From Spiribacter roseus (lineage in GTDB: Bacteria; Pseudomonadota; Gammaproteobacteria; Nitrococcales; Nitrococcaceae), in the NCBI RefSeq assembly GCF_002813635.1, contig NZ_CP016382.1, positions 1,866,414 to 1,930,413 of the forward strand: DNA of 64,000 nucleotides, in the 5' to 3' direction. Numbering within the stretch: position 1 is the first letter of the stretch; every line of letters starts with the position of its first letter. Below are positions 61,483 through 64,000 of the stretch, piece by piece. The position numbers and the translations under genes are program-made. The notes under the pieces were generated by a model that did no database searches, was not told the origin of the DNA, and saw only the letters and a list, made by a program, of their open reading frames with translations.

Positions 61483-61513
61483 TCGTCTGCTCTACCGACT
61501 GAGCTACCTGGCC
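61438..61513 (-). tRNA. tRNA-Phe (GAA)
   Basis: A 76-nt cloverleaf on the minus strand: acceptor GGCCAGG / CCTGGCC, anticodon stem GACGA / TCGTC with loop CTGAAAA (anticodon GAA), T-arm GGGAG-TTCGATT-CTCCC and an encoded CCA. It remains complete because the island carries a matching 3' half. Confidence 0.98.
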
Positions 61514-61579
61514 GCCGGAACCGCTATATTCAAACCGATGCGCCGGGACGGGTCAAGGTACAACGCCTATAATCGCGGC

Positions 61580-62689
61580 ATGAGACAACGCATTCTGCTG
61601 CTGTCGGCTTATCAGGCGGATAGCCATGCCTGGTGGACGCAATGGCTTGAGCAGCGCTTCGCCGACATCGACTGGCGGTGCCTGACGCTCCCCGGGCGGC
61701 ATTTCAAATGGCGCATTCGCGGCAATCCGCTGTCGTGGATCGATCACATCGCCGAGGCCAGTCAGGGCGTCGATCGGGTGCTGGCCACCTCGATGGTCGA
61801 TCTGGCGACGCTGCGCGGATTGCATCCGGCCCTCGCGGGGATCCCCACCGATTATTACTTCCACGAAAACCAGTTCGCCTATCCGGTCGGGCCCGGGCAG
61901 CGGCCCTCGGTCGAGCCGCAGATCGTGCAGCTCTATGGCGCGTTGGCGGCCGACCGGTTGCTGTTCAATTCCGAGTGGAACCGCGGTAGCTTTCTCGACG
62001 GTGTCGCGGCCTTGCTGCGGCGCATGCCGGATGCGGTGCCAGCGGGCATCGTCGAGCGTCTGGCCCCGAAAACCGCGGTTGTGCCGGTGCCAATCGTTCC
62101 GCCCGCGCCGGGTCGCGTATCACGGGATGCACGATTGATCCTCTGGAATCATCGCTGGGAGTACGACAAGGCGCCTGAGGTGTTCGCCGATGCCGTCATC
62201 CGGTTGGCCGAGGCCGGCCATGCGTTTCGGCTGGCGCTGCTCGGTCCCCGACCCCATCCGCCGCCACCCGCCCTGTCGCGTATCCTGGATGCCCTGGGCG
62301 ATCGCGTCATCGCCAACGGCCGTGTGCCGCGCGGCGAGTATGATGCCCTGCTGGACCGCGCAGGGGTGGTCGTGAGTACCGCCATCCATGAATTCCAGGG
62401 ACTGGGGATGCTTGAGGCGACGGCCGCCGGCGCCACCCCGCTGGTGCCCGATGCGCTGGTTTATCCCGAGCAATATCCCGCCGAGTATCGCTATCCCGCT
62501 GGTGATGCCGATGCGCTGGCGCGGCGGTTGGCGGAGTGGCTGGGTGACAGCGCCCGGCCTGGCGCCCCGGATGTATCGGGCTGGTACGACACGGCGCTGC
62601 AAGCGCTCTGGCGGCAGACGCTGAGCGGACCGGTCAGCGCAGCTGCAAGCTCGGGTGGCGGTTCACATCCTTGTACAGGAGATAGCTGA
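61580..62689 (+). CDS. tRNA-queuosine alpha-mannosyltransferase-like protein (DUF3524)
   Basis: About 369 residues. The N-terminal DUF3524 block (ILLLSAYQADSHAWWTQWLEQ, LPGRHFKWRIRGNPLSW, TSMVDLATLRG, YYFHENQFAYP) is followed by a GT-B donor domain with LILWNHRWEYDKAPE and IHEFQGLGMLEATAAG. Members of this family were recently linked to mannosylation of queuosine in tRNA. A TATAAT hexamer ends seven bases before the ATG, so the start may be close to leaderless. Its C-terminal tail overlaps the convergent ureide gene by 56 bp. Confidence 0.88.
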   Translation: MRQRILLLSAYQADSHAWWTQWLEQRFADIDWRCLTLPGRHFKWRIRGNPLSWIDHIAEASQGVDRVLATSMVDLATLRGLHPALAGIPTDYYFHENQFAYPVGPGQRPSVEPQIVQLYGALAADRLLFNSEWNRGSFLDGVAALLRRMPDAVPAGIVERLAPKTAVVPVPIVPPAPGRVSRDARLILWNHRWEYDKAPEVFADAVIRLAEAGHAFRLALLGPRPHPPPPALSRILDALGDRVIANGRVPRGEYDALLDRAGVVVSTAIHEFQGLGMLEATAAGATPLVPDALVYPEQYPAEYRYPAGDADALARRLAEWLGDSARPGAPDVSGWYDTALQALWRQTLSGPVSAAASSGGGSHPCTGDS

Positions 62690-63461
62690 AAGGCCCGGTT
62701 CCCCCGGCATAACAGGCCTGGGGGCAGAATGCGCGCAGCCACATGAAATCACCGGCCTCGACCTCGACCCAGTCCTCGTTGAGGCGGTAGACGGCCTTTC
62801 CTTCAAGCACGTACAGGCCGTGCTCCATGACATGGGTTTCGGCAAACGGAATCAGGGCGCCGGGGTCAAGGCTGACCACGTTGACGTGCATGTCGTGGCC
62901 GATGTCATCGGGATCGATCAGGCGCGTGGTCCGCCAGCGGCCCTCGGCATTGGCCATGGCGACGGGGGCGACGCTGTCGGCAGGCGCGCTGAAGCTGGCC
63001 GGTGTGGCGATATCCGCCACCGGTTGGTAGGCCTTGCGAATCCAGTGAAAGGTGACCGGCCCGGTGCCAGGATTGGTGACGGTGTAACGCTCGCCGGGCG
63101 CCATCCAGGCGAATCCGCCGGGGCCGAGCCGCTCGGTGCGGTCGGCGTAGGCGATTTCAAGCGTACCGGCCAGCACAAAGTAGGCCCCTTCGCCGTCGGG
63201 ATCCGGCTCGGGCCGTGCGCTGCCTCCGCCGGGCTGCACTTCAAGGATGGCCTGAAAAAAGGTTTCGGCGAATCCCGATAGTGGCCGGGCCAGGATCCAT
63301 GCCCGGGTCTGCGACCAGTGCGGGAGGCGGCTGGTGACGATATCCCGCAGCACGTCGTTGGGGATGACCGCGTAGGCGGTCCTGAACACGGCGCGACCAC
63401 TGATGTGTCCAGACTGATCCGGGACGCCGCCGGGGGGCAGGGCGTAGGGGCTGGTGGTCAT
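62634..63461 (-). CDS. (S)-ureidoglycine aminohydrolase
   Basis: A bicupin enzyme of allantoin catabolism that releases ammonia from ureidoglycine. About 275 residues from the ATG giving MTTSPYALPPGG. The first cupin has GEGAYFVLAGTLEI and the second HVMEHGLYVLEGKAVYRLN, with conserved metal-ligand Glu/His. WVEVEAGDFMWLRAFCPQACYAGG is typical of UGHY/AllE. It starts two bases after the allA-like stop on the same strand. Confidence 0.93.
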   Translation of the reverse strand: MTTSPYALPPGGVPDQSGHISGRAVFRTAYAVIPNDVLRDIVTSRLPHWSQTRAWILARPLSGFAETFFQAILEVQPGGGSARPEPDPDGEGAYFVLAGTLEIAYADRTERLGPGGFAWMAPGERYTVTNPGTGPVTFHWIRKAYQPVADIATPASFSAPADSVAPVAMANAEGRWRTTRLIDPDDIGHDMHVNVVSLDPGALIPFAETHVMEHGLYVLEGKAVYRLNEDWVEVEAGDFMWLRAFCPQACYAGGTGPFSYLLYKDVNRHPSLQLR

Positions 63462-63463
63462 GG

Positions 63464-63994
63464 TCAGGGCAGCTCCGTGGTTGTCACGACAATTGTTTCC
63501 TCGAGCGGGGCCTCGTCGCAGTTGTTGCCGGGGCCATCGCGATCCACCACCAGAAACTGCGAAGCAGCCTGCAGGGCGATGAGCGGGTGGTGCCAGACGC
63601 CGGCGGCATAGTTGACGCCCTGGTCGCCGCGGGCGATGAACGCGCGCAGGGCGGTGGCTGCCGGTGGTTCGCCGGCGGGCGCCACCACCACCAGCCAGGG
63701 ACGCTGTTCGAGGGGCATGAACGCCTGACTGCCGAGTGGGTGCCGCTCGAGCATCCACAGCTCCGCGGGCAGTGAATACGGCTGGCCCAGAAAGATGCTG
63801 ATGATGGTTTCGGCCTGGCCCTCATCGGCGGAGGATGCCGGGGCCGGCTCGGCCGTCGCGACGGCCAGGCGGTGGTAGCGCTCGGTCAGGCCATTGTTGA
63901 TCGGAAAGGGATCGGTGCTCCGGGTGTCGATGACCGACCCAAAGGCCGCGAAGCGCTTCGCGGTGAGGGGTTCGGCGGTCAGGGTGATGGTCAT
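63464..63994 (-). CDS. allA: Ureidoglycolate lyase
   Basis: It splits ureidoglycolate to glyoxylate and urea, the step after ureidoglycine aminohydrolase. It has 176 residues. LTAKRFAAFGSVIDT, GLTERYHRLA, MLERHPLGSQAFMPLEQRPWLVVVAP, GVNYAAGVWHHPLIAL and FLVVDRDG are conserved AllA blocks. First of the two ureide genes seen; further pathway genes probably lie beyond the window edge. Confidence 0.94.
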   Translation of the reverse strand: MTITLTAEPLTAKRFAAFGSVIDTRSTDPFPINNGLTERYHRLAVATAEPAPASSADEGQAETIISIFLGQPYSLPAELWMLERHPLGSQAFMPLEQRPWLVVVAPAGEPPAATALRAFIARGDQGVNYAAGVWHHPLIALQAASQFLVVDRDGPGNNCDEAPLEETIVVTTTELP

Positions 63995-64000
63995 GCGCGG

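Noticed and set aside
61337..61579. Upstream extension of the queuosine-mannosyltransferase-like frame
   Set aside because: It runs through the tRNA-Phe gene and att site; the family N-terminus begins at 61580.
63462..63758. Upstream extension of the ureidoglycine aminohydrolase frame
   Set aside because: It overlaps allA out of frame and lacks family sequence; the ATG at 63461 fits the known N-terminus.

Overview
The window is a piece of a high-G+C gammaproteobacterial chromosome. The gene content (GroESL, GlnE, heptose-type LPS core genes, a CydABDC-type quinol oxidase cluster, a BCCT osmolyte carrier next to an enzyme-only PutA) fits a halophilic Ectothiorhodospiraceae-like lineage (Spiribacter or Halorhodospira relatives). 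That placement is inferred from gene content alone. About 54 kb looks like resident chromosome. A 9.8 kb stretch with visibly lower G+C, 51.6-61.4 kb, is an integrated mobile element.

Layout: 0-6 kb holds the groES tail, groEL, glnE, ilvE and a small zinc-finger gene. 6-22 kb is a dense envelope cluster: two LpxL-type acyltransferases, hldD, hldE, waaF, waaA, kdkA, a UDP-glucuronate decarboxylase, two further GT9 transferases and several other glycosyltransferases, one of which is foreign in composition. 22-24.3 kb has a TolC-type channel, a rhodanese and a PIMT-like methyltransferase. 24.3-29 kb has a REP-associated (Y1/HUH) transposase, a CbpA-like J protein, rpmB-rpmG, mutM and an exported dienelactone-hydrolase-like protein. 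29-36.8 kb holds a tartrate-dehydrogenase-like enzyme behind a cydA-cydB-cydD-cydC cluster and a Crp-type regulator. 36.9-38.5 kb is a small periplasmic sulfur-handling operon. 38.6-51.6 kb holds an ArgO-like exporter, hemH, a lipoprotein, a hydrolase, two regulators, an oxidoreductase, a YedK-type protein, a BCCT transporter, putA with a divergent Lrp regulator, and a LysE exporter. After the island come tRNA-Phe, a tRNA-queuosine mannosyltransferase-like gene and two ureide (allantoin) catabolism genes.

Two things stand out. (1) The 11-mer GTGCCTGTCCC (either strand) occurs 29 times exactly between 11.1 and 46.8 kb, and 28 of these lie within 11.1-38.6 kb. Most copies are inside genes, where they encode short peptides such as FGTGT, NVPVP, WDRH or GQA, often in extra loops or at protein ends. 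The cluster is roughly centred on the REP-associated transposase. (2) The island is bounded by 45-bp direct repeats of the 3' end of tRNA-Phe and carries two tyrosine recombinases, an Mrr-like nuclease directly behind the integrase, a lipoprotein serine hydrolase, several uncharacterised proteins, a hairpin-rich non-coding stretch, and an outer-membrane protein gene bracketed by 29-bp direct repeats. No phage structural, replication or conjugation genes were recognised in it, so it is either an unusual satellite or cargo island, or one that depends on a helper.
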